Shown: positions 38,222 through 46,733, counted from the stretch's first letter. The stretch is 64,000 bases of DNA from Nocardioides sp. W7 (GCF_022919075.1 NZ_CP095078.1:2666001-2730000); one strand, 5' to 3'. A program made the numbers and translations. The notes: generated by a model from the sequence alone, not told the origin.

Positions 38222-39349
38222 ATGGAGAACCTCCGGGTCCTGATCGTCTCCGAGTCCTTCCTGCCGCAGGTCAACGGCGTCACGAACTCCGTGCGCCGCG
38301 TCCTGGAGCACCTCGCCGCCACCGGCCACGTGGCCGAGCTGGTCGCGCCGACCGGCCCGCCGTCGTACGCCGGTTTTCCCGTCACCCACGCCCGCGGGGC
38401 GAGCCTGCCCTTCTACCGCGACTTCCGGATCGGCCTGGAGTCCCGTCGCCGGCTGCGGTCGGTGATGCTCCGCTTCCGGCCCGACGTCGTGCACATCGCC
38501 TCGCCAGCGACCCTGGGCTACCAGGCCACCCGGGCCGCGGCCGAGCTCGGGATCCCGACCCTGGCGGTCTACCAGACCGACCTGGTCGGCTTCGCCGAGC
38601 GGTACGGCATCGCCGGCGGGTGCCGGGCGATGGCGAGCCTGACCCGCCGCATCCACCACCGCGTCGACCTGACCCTCGCGCCGTCGAGCGCGAGCCTGCT
38701 CCAGCTCGACGGGCTGGGCATCCCGCGCACGGTGCTCTGGCCCCGCGGCGTCGACCTCCAGGCCTTCCACCCGGTCCGCCGCTCCGCCGCCCTGCGCCGC
38801 GAGCTCGCGCCGGACGGCCGGCTGCTCGTCGGGTACGTCGGCCGGCTGGCGCCCGAGAAGGAGCTGCACCTGCTGACCACCCTGGCCGAGGACCCGCGCT
38901 ACCGCCTGGTCCTCGTCGGAGGCGGCCCGGAGGAGCAGCGGTTGCGCACCCTGCTCCCCGGCGCCGCCTTCCTCGGCGTACTGCACGGGGAGGCGCTCGG
39001 GGCGGCGTACGCCAGCCTCGACGTGTTCGTGCACACGGGCCGCCACGAGACCTACTGCCAGTCCGCGCAGGAGGCGCTGGCCTCCGGGGTGCCGGTCGTG
39101 GCGCCGCGGGCCGGCGGGCCGGTCGACGTGGTCGCCGACCGGGTGGCCGGTCTGCTCTACGAGCCCGGTGACGCGGCCGAGCTGGCGTCGTACGTCGGGC
39201 GGCTCGCCGACGACACGCTCTACCGCCGCCGGATGGGGCTGGCCGCGCGACGCAGCGTCGGCGACCGGTCCTGGCGCGCGGTCAACGAGCGGCTGGTCGA
39301 GCACTACCGCGCCCTGGCCGGGGTCGAGGCGGGTCGATTCGCCGCGTAG
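38222..39349 (+). CDS. GT4 family glycosyltransferase (MgtA-like)
   Basis: A 375-residue GT-B enzyme. VLIVSESFLPQVNGVTNSVRRVLEHL and DVVHIASPATLGYQATRAA form the N-terminal domain. VGYVGRLAPEKELHLL and HTGRHETYCQSAQEALASGVPVVAP form the donor-binding domain with the EX7E-type region. It resembles GDP-mannose-dependent mannosyltransferases of actinobacterial lipoglycan synthesis; that donor is inferred from family resemblance. The upstream -10 at 38209 supports ATG 38222. Confidence 0.87.
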   Translation: MENLRVLIVSESFLPQVNGVTNSVRRVLEHLAATGHVAELVAPTGPPSYAGFPVTHARGASLPFYRDFRIGLESRRRLRSVMLRFRPDVVHIASPATLGYQATRAAAELGIPTLAVYQTDLVGFAERYGIAGGCRAMASLTRRIHHRVDLTLAPSSASLLQLDGLGIPRTVLWPRGVDLQAFHPVRRSAALRRELAPDGRLLVGYVGRLAPEKELHLLTTLAEDPRYRLVLVGGGPEEQRLRTLLPGAAFLGVLHGEALGAAYASLDVFVHTGRHETYCQSAQEALASGVPVVAPRAGGPVDVVADRVAGLLYEPGDAAELASYVGRLADDTLYRRRMGLAARRSVGDRSWRAVNERLVEHYRALAGVEAGRFAA

Positions 39350-39350
39350 C

Positions 39351-40436
39351 TCAGCCGCCGCCGACCAGCGCCGCCGCCTCCTCGACGGTGTCGACCAGGT
39401 GCACGTGCGACTCCATGGCTCGCCCGCGGGCGAGCGCCTGGAGCAGCGGCCAGACGGGCAGGGTGCGGGTCCAGTGCTCCTCGCCGACCAGCACCATCGG
39501 CGCCGTGGAGGACTCGTCGGCGTAGTAGTTCTCGCAGGCGTCCTGGAAGACCTCCTGCACGGTGCCGGCCGCGCCGGGCAGGAAGACGATGCCGCGGTCG
39601 CAGATCTCCAGCAGGATCGCCTCGCGCACGGAGTTGCGGAAGTACTTCGCCACCGCGGTCGCGAACAGGTTCGGCGGCTCGTGGCCGTAGTGCCAGGTCG
39701 GGATCCCGAGCGTCTCGCGCGGGTCCGCGACCCGGTCGGTGACGGTGCGGGCGGCCGCGGCCCACGCCGTCACGGAGGGGCGGTACGACGGCACCTGCGC
39801 CAGCTCGGCCAGCGCCGCCTCGAGCTCGCGCGCGGGCCGGCCCGCCAGCCGAGCCCCCAGGTTGGCCGCCTCCATCGCGCCCGGCCCGCCGCCGGTCGCC
39901 ACGACGTGGCGCGCGCCGAGCAGGTGCCCCAGCCGCGCTGCCTCGGCGTACCCCCGCTCACCGCGGAGCGCGGCGTGCCCACCCATCACCCCGACCAGCT
40001 GACGGCCCTGGACCCAGGCCTGCAGGGCCTGATCGACGGCGTGGTCGTGCAGGGTCTTGGCCAGCTCGTGCTCGGTGGCGCCGGTCCGCTGCGCCCAGGC
40101 GTAGGCGCGGGCGTCGAGGGAGCCGTCGTACAGCTCGGTGTCGTAGAGATCGCCGGGGGAGTAGAGGGCGGCGCGGTGCACGTCGACGGGTACGTCGGGG
40201 ATCGCGGGCAGCACCAACGCCCCGGCCGCCGACAGGTCGTCGGCGACGCCCGGCGCGAAGGTGCAGCCCAGGAACGACGCGCCCGCCACCCGGCAGCGGC
40301 GCAGCTCGGCGGTGTGGCCGGTCAGGTCGACCGCTCGCACCCGCCAGCCGGACAGCCGCCGCGCGCCCGCGGCCAGCCTCCGGTCCAGGTCACCGAGGGA
40401 CTCGACGTGGACGATCCGACCGCGGGTGCGCTTCAC
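39351..40436 (-). CDS. LOG family Rossmann-fold protein
   Basis: A 361-residue protein; the C-terminal two thirds are LOG-like (LVGVMGGHAALRG, VVATGGGPGAMEAANLGARLAG, FLPGAAGTVQEVF). The usual PGGxGTxxE motif reads PGAAGTVQE, keeping the Gly-Thr and Glu. LOG proteins cleave nucleoside monophosphates; some make cytokinins, others are moonlighting or unknown. The extra 100-residue N-terminal region is not recognised. The start is GTG 40436, 9 nt after the RIO kinase stop, so the two form an operon. Confidence 0.82.
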   Translation of the reverse strand: MKRTRGRIVHVESLGDLDRRLAAGARRLSGWRVRAVDLTGHTAELRRCRVAGASFLGCTFAPGVADDLSAAGALVLPAIPDVPVDVHRAALYSPGDLYDTELYDGSLDARAYAWAQRTGATEHELAKTLHDHAVDQALQAWVQGRQLVGVMGGHAALRGERGYAEAARLGHLLGARHVVATGGGPGAMEAANLGARLAGRPARELEAALAELAQVPSYRPSVTAWAAAARTVTDRVADPRETLGIPTWHYGHEPPNLFATAVAKYFRNSVREAILLEICDRGIVFLPGAAGTVQEVFQDACENYYADESSTAPMVLVGEEHWTRTLPVWPLLQALARGRAMESHVHLVDTVEEAAALVGGG

Positions 40437-40445
40437 GCCTGAAGG

Positions 40446-41390
40446 TTAGAAGGCGTGGGCCAGCAGTTCCCCGAACAGGTCGTGCTCGTCGACGTCCAAC
40501 CCCCGGGCGCGGAACCACGAGCAGACGTTCGTGCAGTCGCGCATCAGGAAGTCCATCCCGTTCAGGTTGCCGACCAGGTCGACGATCTGGGGAAGGTCGA
40601 TGATCACGAGCCGGTCGCCCGCGGCGAGGATGTTGTACGGCGACAGGTCGCCGTGCACGATCCCGTGCTGGACCATCGTGGTGAGCGCGTCGCGGAGCTG
40701 GTCGAGGTAGGCCTGCAGCAGCGCCGGCTCCGGCCGGGTCTGCGCCAGCCGCGGGGCCGTCTCGACGCCGTCCTCGGTCTCGACGGTGATCCACTCCATC
40801 AGGATCTCGGTGCCGTCGATCTGCACGGGGTACGGCACCGGCAGCCCGAGCTCGGTGAACCGCTTCAGCGCGTCCCACTCCGAGACCGCCCACTCGCCGG
40901 CCGCGACCAGCTTGCCGAAGGTGCTCTTGCGCTTGACCGCCCGCTCGTCGCGGGAGCGCTTCATGCTCCGGCCCTCGGTGTACGACGCGGCCCGGTGGAA
41001 GGTGCGGTGCTCGCTGCTGCGGTAGCGCTTGGCCGCCATCACGACCGCTCGCTCGGGCTCCAGCGGGTCCGCCCGCTCCAGGAGGAAGACGTCGGCCTCC
41101 TTGCCGGTCTTCAGGATGCCGAGCTCGGTGTCGATCGCGCCCCGGGACGTGACGACCCAGTCGGGGCGCGGCTCGGGTCCGCGGGAGAGCGGCTCGACGT
41201 CGTACCAGGTGGTCCAGCGCTGGCCGTCGGCGACGTCGTCGTACGTCTGGAAGGCGAAGACGAAGCTCTCGTCGATCCCGTCGAGGGGGTCGGGGCCCGG
41301 GGGATCCTGGGGGTCCGGCTCGGGGAGGCGGACCAGGTGCTCAGAGGAGTACGGCTCCTCGCCGGTCGGTGCATAGCTGTCGTGCGTCAT
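40446..41390 (-). CDS. RIO1-type serine protein kinase
   Basis: A 314-residue kinase. The P-loop-like motif is LKTGKEADVFLLE, the ATP-Lys is in VMAAKRY, the catalytic loop is HGDLSPYNIL and the metal-binding motif IIDLPQ. These are the RIO1 hallmarks, which lack the activation segment. Bacterial RIO kinases are poorly understood; archaeal and eukaryotic relatives act in small-subunit maturation. The start is ATG 41390 with only a weak ribosome site. A short ORF with a far better site overlaps its 5' end. Confidence 0.85.
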   Translation of the reverse strand: MTHDSYAPTGEEPYSSEHLVRLPEPDPQDPPGPDPLDGIDESFVFAFQTYDDVADGQRWTTWYDVEPLSRGPEPRPDWVVTSRGAIDTELGILKTGKEADVFLLERADPLEPERAVVMAAKRYRSSEHRTFHRAASYTEGRSMKRSRDERAVKRKSTFGKLVAAGEWAVSEWDALKRFTELGLPVPYPVQIDGTEILMEWITVETEDGVETAPRLAQTRPEPALLQAYLDQLRDALTTMVQHGIVHGDLSPYNILAAGDRLVIIDLPQIVDLVGNLNGMDFLMRDCTNVCSWFRARGLDVDEHDLFGELLAHAF

Positions 41391-41454
41391 CGGTGGTGGT
41401 GCTCCATCGGAAGAGGGGGTGGTCTGCGGACAGGCCAACGACAGTCATGGACAT
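41341..41454 (-). CDS. possible 37-residue leader ORF overlapping the RIO kinase start
   Basis: ATG 41454 is preceded at ideal distance by GAGAGGAG, the best ribosome site in this interval. The product would start MSMTVVGLSADHPLF and end at TGA 41341, 50 nt inside the kinase gene in another frame. It is not similar to anything I recognise. It may be a small protein, a regulatory leader or chance; codon bias is mixed. Confidence 0.4.
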   Translation of the reverse strand: MSMTVVGLSADHPLFRWSTTTDDARQLCTDRRGAVLL

Positions 41455-41543
41455 GTCACGCTCCTCTCGACGGGCACCGGGGACTCCGACGCGATCCCGC
41501 CCAGGATCGGGGCTGGCTCCTCCCCGGGGCAACCGGTTTTTTC

Positions 41544-41574
41544 GCCGAGTCAGCACCAGTAGTGCTGACTCGGC
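41544..41574. terminator. 13-bp palindrome downstream of the rhodanese gene
   Basis: GCCGAGTCAGCAC (41544-41556), a 5-nt loop and GTGCTGACTCGGC (41562-41574). It should end the minus-strand persulfide-dioxygenase message. A T-run lies on its left side. Confidence 0.65.
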
Positions 41575-41583
41575 CCACCATTC

Positions 41584-41596
41584 GTGCTGACTCGGC
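41584..41596. repeat. extra half-copy GTGCTGACTCGGC
   Basis: An exact second copy of the right arm of the 41544 palindrome lies 9 nt further on. The same 13-mer also forms part of the palindrome at 25980-26010. Confidence 0.7.
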
Positions 41597-41613
41597 GAGG
41601 TGGGCGGTGGGGG

Positions 41614-42996
41614 TCAGGCGGCGAGGTGGTCGGTGGTCGTGGGGATGCCCAGCTCCGCGACCTGCTCCCAGGCGTCGTCGACCTGGACCACGGCGCGGCC
41701 GAGTCGGTGCAGCAGGCTGGCGGCGATCCCCGCGCGGTAGCCCGAGCGGCAGTGCACCCACAGCTCGCCGGCGGGCAGGGACGCGGCCACCACCTCGACG
41801 TCGTGGACCGGCACGTGGACGGCGCCGGGCAGGTGGCCGTCCTCCCACTCGTCGCGCTGCCGGACGTCGACGACCACGCGCTGGTCGGCGGTTGGGGAGC
41901 GGAAGTCGGCCCAGGTGGCCCGGCGGTACGTCGCCGCGAGCGGCGTCTCGCGCGGCAGCACGTGGGTGCCGACGCCGTCGATGCCGATCCGGGCCAGGTC
42001 CCGCAGGGCCGGCTGCAGCAGGCGGGGGGAGTCGGTCAGCAGCACGATGTCGTCCTGCCACGGGACCAGCCAGCCGACGTACGTCGCGAACTGCGCGGAG
42101 TACTCGACGCTGACCGAGCCGGCGAGGTGGCCGTCGGCGAACTCGTCGTGCCCGCGCACGTCGACGACCCACGACCCGCGCAGGATGGCGTCGGCGACCT
42201 CCTCGGCGGTGGCCGGTCGGGCTGGTCGGGGCTCGGCGCGGCCGGCTCCGGCGCGGTTGAGCGGATCCAGGTGCGGGAAGTACGCCGGGACCGGCCCGTA
42301 GCCCGCGACCAGGTCGCGGGCGTAGCGGTCGCGGTCGGTGCTGTACGCCGGGTTGCGGCTCGTCTCGTCGCCGATGGTCACGGTGTCTCCGTCCTGGGTG
42401 TCGTCGTTGCCGGTCGCGCTCGCACAGAAGCTGCCGAAGCCGTGGGTGGGATGCAGTGCGGTGCGAGGGTCGAGGTCACCGAGGAGGCGGGCGCTGCCCC
42501 ACTGCGCACGGGCCAGGTCGAGGGCCAGGCGCGGGTGGACCAGGTCGGTGCGTCCCACGCTGCCGTGCAGCAGGCCGCCGCCGCTGAACAGGGCGCCGGG
42601 GCGCTCACCACCGCAGACCAGGAAGGACTGGTGGTGCCGGGTGTGGCCCGGGGTCGCCAGGACCCGGACCTCCAGGCCGCCGACCGGCACCAGGTCGCCG
42701 TGGCGTACGCCGACCCGCTCGAACTCGACCCGTTCGTCGGCCGAGAGCAGGTAGTCGGCGCCGTGGCGGCGAGCCAGGGCGAGCGCGCCCGAGACGTAGT
42801 CGTGGTGGACGTGGGTGTCGGCGACCGCGGCGATCTCGACACCGGCGAGCTCGGCCGCCCGCTCGACGAGCGCGAGGTCGCGGGGCGGGTCGACGACCAG
42901 GGCGCGGCTGCCGTCGTGGGCCAGGTAGCAGCGGTTCCCGAGCTCGGGAACCGTCAGGGTGACCACCCGCACGACCACGCCCACCGTGACCTCCAC
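41614..42996 (-). CDS. persulfide dioxygenase-type MBL hydrolase fused to two rhodanese domains
   Basis: A 460-residue protein. The N-terminal metallo-beta-lactamase domain has DTHVHHDYVSG, the HxHxD type seen in Blh/CstB-like persulfide dioxygenases, and ATPGHTRHHQSF. Two rhodanese domains follow. The first (VVDVRGHDEFADGHLAGS) has Asp in place of Cys in its active loop (LLTDSP) and is probably inactive. The second has the catalytic Cys in VHCRSGYRAG. It likely oxidises glutathione- or bacillithiol/mycothiol-type persulfides to sulfite. The GTG start is at 42996; GTG 42984 after GGAGG is an alternative. A perfect inverted repeat sits in its promoter. Confidence 0.88.
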   Translation of the reverse strand: MEVTVGVVVRVVTLTVPELGNRCYLAHDGSRALVVDPPRDLALVERAAELAGVEIAAVADTHVHHDYVSGALALARRHGADYLLSADERVEFERVGVRHGDLVPVGGLEVRVLATPGHTRHHQSFLVCGGERPGALFSGGGLLHGSVGRTDLVHPRLALDLARAQWGSARLLGDLDPRTALHPTHGFGSFCASATGNDDTQDGDTVTIGDETSRNPAYSTDRDRYARDLVAGYGPVPAYFPHLDPLNRAGAGRAEPRPARPATAEEVADAILRGSWVVDVRGHDEFADGHLAGSVSVEYSAQFATYVGWLVPWQDDIVLLTDSPRLLQPALRDLARIGIDGVGTHVLPRETPLAATYRRATWADFRSPTADQRVVVDVRQRDEWEDGHLPGAVHVPVHDVEVVAASLPAGELWVHCRSGYRAGIAASLLHRLGRAVVQVDDAWEQVAELGIPTTTDHLAA

Positions 42997-43007
42997 CTAA
43001 AGTGTAT

Positions 43008-43023
43008 TAACTCACTAGAGTTA
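43008..43023. promoter_or_regulatory. operator palindrome between divergent genes
   Basis: TAACTC (43008-43013), ACTA and GAGTTA (43018-43023) form a perfect 6-bp inverted repeat in a rare AT-rich pocket. On the minus strand a TACACT hexamer (43001-43006) abuts it. This is the expected layout of a repressor site; the regulator is not in the window. Confidence 0.55.
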
Positions 43024-43067
43024 TAGCACTGGTGGTCCCGGAAAGCGAGCCGCCTGCTCGGGTGGTC

Positions 43068-43073
43068 TACCTT
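43068..43073 (+). promoter_or_regulatory. -10 hexamer TACCTT before the M1 peptidase
   Basis: TACCTT is 6 nt before GTG 43080 and helps choose that start over GTG 43032. Confidence 0.4.
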
Positions 43074-43079
43074 GCAGCG

Positions 43080-44504
43080 GTGCACCCCCTCCGTCCCCTC
43101 GGCCTGCTCGTCGCGCTGGTCTGCACCGTCGGCCTCCTCGCGCCCGTGCCGGCCCCGGCGGTCGGCTCCGTGCTGGACCCGACGCCGGGTGCCCCGGGCA
43201 TCGGCGACTCGTACTTCCCGCTCGACGGCAACGGCGGGATCGACGTGCTCCACTACGACGTGCGCGTGGCCTACGACCTGGCCTCGGGCCGACTGCAGGG
43301 CAGCACCCGGGTGACCCTGCGGGCCACACGCGACCTCTCCGGCTTCAACCTCGACCTGCTGCTGCCCGTGCAGTCGGTGCAGGTCGACGACGTGCCGGCG
43401 GCGTTCCGCAAGCCCGACCAGCACGAGCTCCAGATCACCCCCGCGGCGCCGCTGCGCCAGGGGGAGACCGTCGCGGTCACGGTCGCGTACGACGGACTGC
43501 CCGCGCCCATCACCTACGCCGGTGAGCAGAACTGGCTCGCCGACGACCACGAGGTCGTGGCGATGAACCAGCCGCACATGGCCCCGTGGTGGTTCCCCGC
43601 CAACGACCACCCGCGCGACCGGGCCCGCTTCGACGTGCACGTCACCGTGCCCACCGACCTGGACGTGGTCGGCAACGGCACGCTGGTCGGCCGCACGGTC
43701 GACGGGGCGCTCGCGACCACGCACTGGCGCAGCGAGGAGCCGATGGCCACCTACCTCGCGTTCTTCGCCGCGGGCCGGTTCCGCACCGCGTCCGGCGTCC
43801 GCAAGGGCCTCCCGTGGTACGTCGCGGTCTCCGAGCGGCTCCCGCCGGCCCAGCAGTACCGCGCGATGCAGCTGATGCGGCGTACCCCTGCGATCACCTC
43901 GTGGCTCGAGCGCCGGCTGGGCCGCTACCCGTTCTCCAGCACGGGCGGGCTGACCACGTCGATGCCCGTCGGGTTCGCGCTCGAGAACCAGACGCGGCCG
44001 ACGTACCCCGTCATGGACCACAACGCCACGCGCACGGTCGTCCACGAGATCGCGCACCAGTGGTTCGGCGACTCGGTGACCGTCCGCGGCTGGCGCGACA
44101 TCTGGCTCAACGAGGGGCCGGCGACGTACTTCGAGGTGCTGTGGACCGCGAGGCACGGCGGTCCGAGCGGGCGGGAGTGGCTCGCGCAGGCCTATCGCGA
44201 CCTCGCACCCAACGAGTACTTCTGGCGGATCCGCGTGGACGACCCCGGGCCCGGACACCTCTTCGACGTGCCGGTCTACCAGCGCGGCGCCATGGCCCTG
44301 CAGGCGCTGCGCTCCCGGATCGGCCGGCGCGACTTCGACCGGCTGCTGCGCACCTGGGTGCGCAGCCATCGCGGGCGGACGGGCACCACCCGCCAGTTCG
44401 TCGCGCTCGCGGAGCGCGTCAGCGGCGAGGACCTCGGCCGGTTCTTCCAGGCCTGGCTGCGCGCCCCGCGCCCGCCGGCTCCCACCGCCGCCAACGGGCT
44501 CTGA
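43080..44504 (+). CDS. secreted M1 family aminopeptidase-like metallopeptidase
   Basis: From GTG 43080 the protein has 474 residues and a good signal peptide (HPLRPLGLLVALVCTVGLLAPVPAPAVG). The zinc motif is HEIAHQWFGDSV, with the third ligand Glu in WLNEGPATYFE 18 residues on. The substrate-amine motif reads GFALENQT, close to GxMEN. The length is shorter than full aminopeptidase N, lacking the large C-terminal domain, as in other exported actinobacterial M1 enzymes. It probably trims peptides outside the cell. Confidence 0.9.
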   Translation: MHPLRPLGLLVALVCTVGLLAPVPAPAVGSVLDPTPGAPGIGDSYFPLDGNGGIDVLHYDVRVAYDLASGRLQGSTRVTLRATRDLSGFNLDLLLPVQSVQVDDVPAAFRKPDQHELQITPAAPLRQGETVAVTVAYDGLPAPITYAGEQNWLADDHEVVAMNQPHMAPWWFPANDHPRDRARFDVHVTVPTDLDVVGNGTLVGRTVDGALATTHWRSEEPMATYLAFFAAGRFRTASGVRKGLPWYVAVSERLPPAQQYRAMQLMRRTPAITSWLERRLGRYPFSSTGGLTTSMPVGFALENQTRPTYPVMDHNATRTVVHEIAHQWFGDSVTVRGWRDIWLNEGPATYFEVLWTARHGGPSGREWLAQAYRDLAPNEYFWRIRVDDPGPGHLFDVPVYQRGAMALQALRSRIGRRDFDRLLRTWVRSHRGRTGTTRQFVALAERVSGEDLGRFFQAWLRAPRPPAPTAANGL

Positions 44505-44508
44505 GCGA

Positions 44509-44785
44509 CCTCGATCCAGCGATCCGGTAGCCCAGCCCGCGCAGTGCGTCCTCGGTGCCGGGGGTCTCGGGCCGGCGCGCGTCGGCTCCGGATCGGCTGA
44601 TCACCGCGAGATCGCCGTACACGACGACGGTGTCCTCGACGAACACCGCGTCCGGGCAGTCGTCGGCCGGGGCGACCTCGATCGTCTCCCAGCCCTCGGC
44701 GCGCAGCGCCGCGACGTACCCCTCCCACTGGCGCAGCGCCAGGTCGGGGTCGGTCGCGCTGCGAATGATGTGCTCAGTGCAGCAG
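44509..44785 (-). pseudogene. dimethylargininase (DDAH) fragment
   Basis: The minus strand reads TEHIIRSATDPDLALRQWEGY, then WETIEVAPADDCPDAVFVED and TVVVYGDLAVISRSGADARR, then RRPETPGTEDALRGLGYR. These are the N-terminal blocks of dimethylarginine dimethylaminohydrolase. The natural start is absent (the frame opens inside the oxidoreductase 3' end), and after GYRIAGSR the similarity ends within about 10 nt of the M1 peptidase stop. The remaining two thirds, including the catalytic His and Cys, are missing. It is a decayed gene beside arginine/polyamine-type functions. Confidence 0.75.
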
Positions 44786-46162
44786 GGGGGAGACAGCCCG
44801 GGCGACCAGGCTGGGACGGCGGGTCAGCGACTCCTCGGCGTCGGCGAAGGTCATCGCCCGCAGGCCGGCGTTGATGCCGAGCCAGCGCAGCGGCTCGCGC
44901 TCCCACAGCGGCGAGCGGTGGCCGACCCAGGGCAGCCGGACCAGCTCGGTGTCGTGGCCGAGCACCAGGTCGCGCAGCGTCCGGCCGGCCAGGTTGGTCG
45001 TCGACAGACCGTCGCCGACGTACCCGCCCGCCCAGGCGAGCCCGGTCGAGCGGTCCAGCCCGACCGAGGCGGTCCAGTCGCGCGGGATGCCGAGCGCGCC
45101 GCCCCACGCGTGGGTGACCCGGGTGCCGGTGAGCACCGGGAACAGGTCGACGAGGCTGGCGTAGAGGCCCGCGAAGACGTGCTCGTCGCGGTCGTGCTCG
45201 GGCTTGATCCGCGAGCCGAGGTGGTACGGCGCGCCGCGGCCGCCGAAGACCAGCCGGTCGTCGGCGGTCCGCTGCCCGTAGACGACGAGGTGCCGGTGGT
45301 CGCTGAACGTCTCGCGCCGGGAAAGCCCGATCTCGTCCCAGGTGGCGGCCGGCAGTGGCTCGGTCGCGATGATCAGCGAGTAGACCGGGGCGACCGCCCG
45401 GCGGTGCCCGTCGAGCTGCGCGGTGTAGCCCTCGGTGGCGCGTACGACGGTGCCGGCGCGGACCGTGCCGTGCTCGGTGACCGCCCGACCCGGCTCGATC
45501 CGGGTCACCCGGGTCTGCTCGTGGAGGCGCACCCCGCGCCGCTCGACGGCCTCCGCGAGGCCGCGCACCAGCCGTGCGGGGTGCAGCACGGCACAGTCGG
45601 GGGTGTACGTCGCGCCGCGGGTGCGGCTGCCCCGGAGCACGGTCTTGGCCTTGGTCGCTCCCAGCAGCCGCAGGTCGTCCTCGCCTCGACCCCAGGAGCG
45701 GGCGTGCTCGACCTCCGCCGCGGCTCGGATCAGCTGGGCGCGGCTGCGGGCGAGCACCACCGTGCCGCCCTTCGCGGCGTGTGCGTCGATGCCCTCCGCC
45801 GCGGCGGCCCGGACGACCTCGTCGACCGTCGCGCGCATCGCGGCGTGCTGGGCGAGCGCGGCCTGCCGACCGGCCTGGCCGCCGCCGGCCATCGACGACA
45901 GGCTGTCGAGCGAGGCCGGGAACAGGGCGGAGCACCAGCCGCCGTTGCGCCCGGAGGCGCCGAAGCCGGCGACCTCGGACTCGAGCACGGCGATCCGCAG
46001 CGACGGGTCCGCCTCGGCGAGGTAGTACGCCGTCCACAGGCCGGTCAGGCCGCCGCCCACGACGGCGACGTCGACGTCGGTGTCGCCGGGCAGGGCCGGG
46101 CGCGGGGTCCAGTCGCTGCCGGCCGTCTCGTGCCAGAGCGAGAGTCCGGCGTACCCGCTCAG
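44774..46162 (-). CDS. FAD-dependent amine oxidoreductase (PuuB/DadA-like)
   Basis: A DAO-family flavoenzyme of about 462 residues. VDVAVVGGGLTGLWTAYYLAE forms the FAD-binding GxGxxG near residue 35. FGASGRNGGWCSALFP and a late WAGGYVGDGLSTTNLAGRTLRDL complete the family pattern. It resembles gamma-glutamylputrescine oxidases. No ATG, GTG or TTG precedes the essential first beta strand in frame. The only option that keeps it is CTG 46162, which overlaps the Lrp stop as CTGA. Translational coupling to the regulator could explain this. Confidence 0.8.
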   Translation of the reverse strand: MSGYAGLSLWHETAGSDWTPRPALPGDTDVDVAVVGGGLTGLWTAYYLAEADPSLRIAVLESEVAGFGASGRNGGWCSALFPASLDSLSSMAGGGQAGRQAALAQHAAMRATVDEVVRAAAAEGIDAHAAKGGTVVLARSRAQLIRAAAEVEHARSWGRGEDDLRLLGATKAKTVLRGSRTRGATYTPDCAVLHPARLVRGLAEAVERRGVRLHEQTRVTRIEPGRAVTEHGTVRAGTVVRATEGYTAQLDGHRRAVAPVYSLIIATEPLPAATWDEIGLSRRETFSDHRHLVVYGQRTADDRLVFGGRGAPYHLGSRIKPEHDRDEHVFAGLYASLVDLFPVLTGTRVTHAWGGALGIPRDWTASVGLDRSTGLAWAGGYVGDGLSTTNLAGRTLRDLVLGHDTELVRLPWVGHRSPLWEREPLRWLGINAGLRAMTFADAEESLTRRPSLVARAVSPLLH

Positions 46163-46632
46163 CGCACACCCCAGGAGTAGGTCTGCTTGTGCAGGCGCAG
46201 GTACATGAAGGTCTCGGTGGCCAGCACGCCCTCGATCTCCCGGATGTCGCCCGAGATGATCCGCAGGAGGTGCTCGTCGCTCTCCGCGACCACCTCGACC
46301 AGCAGGTCGAAGCTGCCGGCGGTGATCACCACGTAGTCGACCTCGGACAGCGCTCCGATCGCGTCGGCGACGGGCTCGAGCGGGCCGGTCACCCGGATCC
46401 CGACCATCGCCTGGCGTGCGAAGCCGAGCTCGAGCGGGTCGGTCACCGCGACGACCTGCATCACCCCGCCGTCGATGAGCCGCTGCACGCGCTGACGCAC
46501 CGCGGCCTCGGACAGTCCGACGACCTTGCCGATCGCGGCGTACGAGCGCCGGCCGTCCTGCTGGAGCTGCTCGATGATGGCCTTCGAGACGTCGTCGAGC
46601 GGCGCCGGGCCGCGCTCCTGCTTCGGACTCAT
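46159..46632 (-). CDS. Lrp/AsnC family transcriptional regulator
   Basis: A 157-residue regulator. The N-terminal helix-turn-helix is DVSKAIIEQLQQDGRRSYAAIGKVVGLSEAAVRQRVQRLI (residues about 14-53). A RAM ligand domain follows with VDYVVITAGSFDLLVEVVAES. Lrp proteins sense amino acids. Its position beside a flavin amine oxidase and a polyamine importer suggests it controls this cluster. The effector is unknown. Confidence 0.92.
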   Translation of the reverse strand: MSPKQERGPAPLDDVSKAIIEQLQQDGRRSYAAIGKVVGLSEAAVRQRVQRLIDGGVMQVVAVTDPLELGFARQAMVGIRVTGPLEPVADAIGALSEVDYVVITAGSFDLLVEVVAESDEHLLRIISGDIREIEGVLATETFMYLRLHKQTYSWGVR

Positions 46633-46733
46633 GGGGTCATGCTGTCAGGCCAGGACGGCCGCGCCAAGCAGTGGCCGGCGGCGCGTCCGACGAAGGATTC
46701 CGTCGTGAACGGGCGGCGGCGCCACGGGATCGG

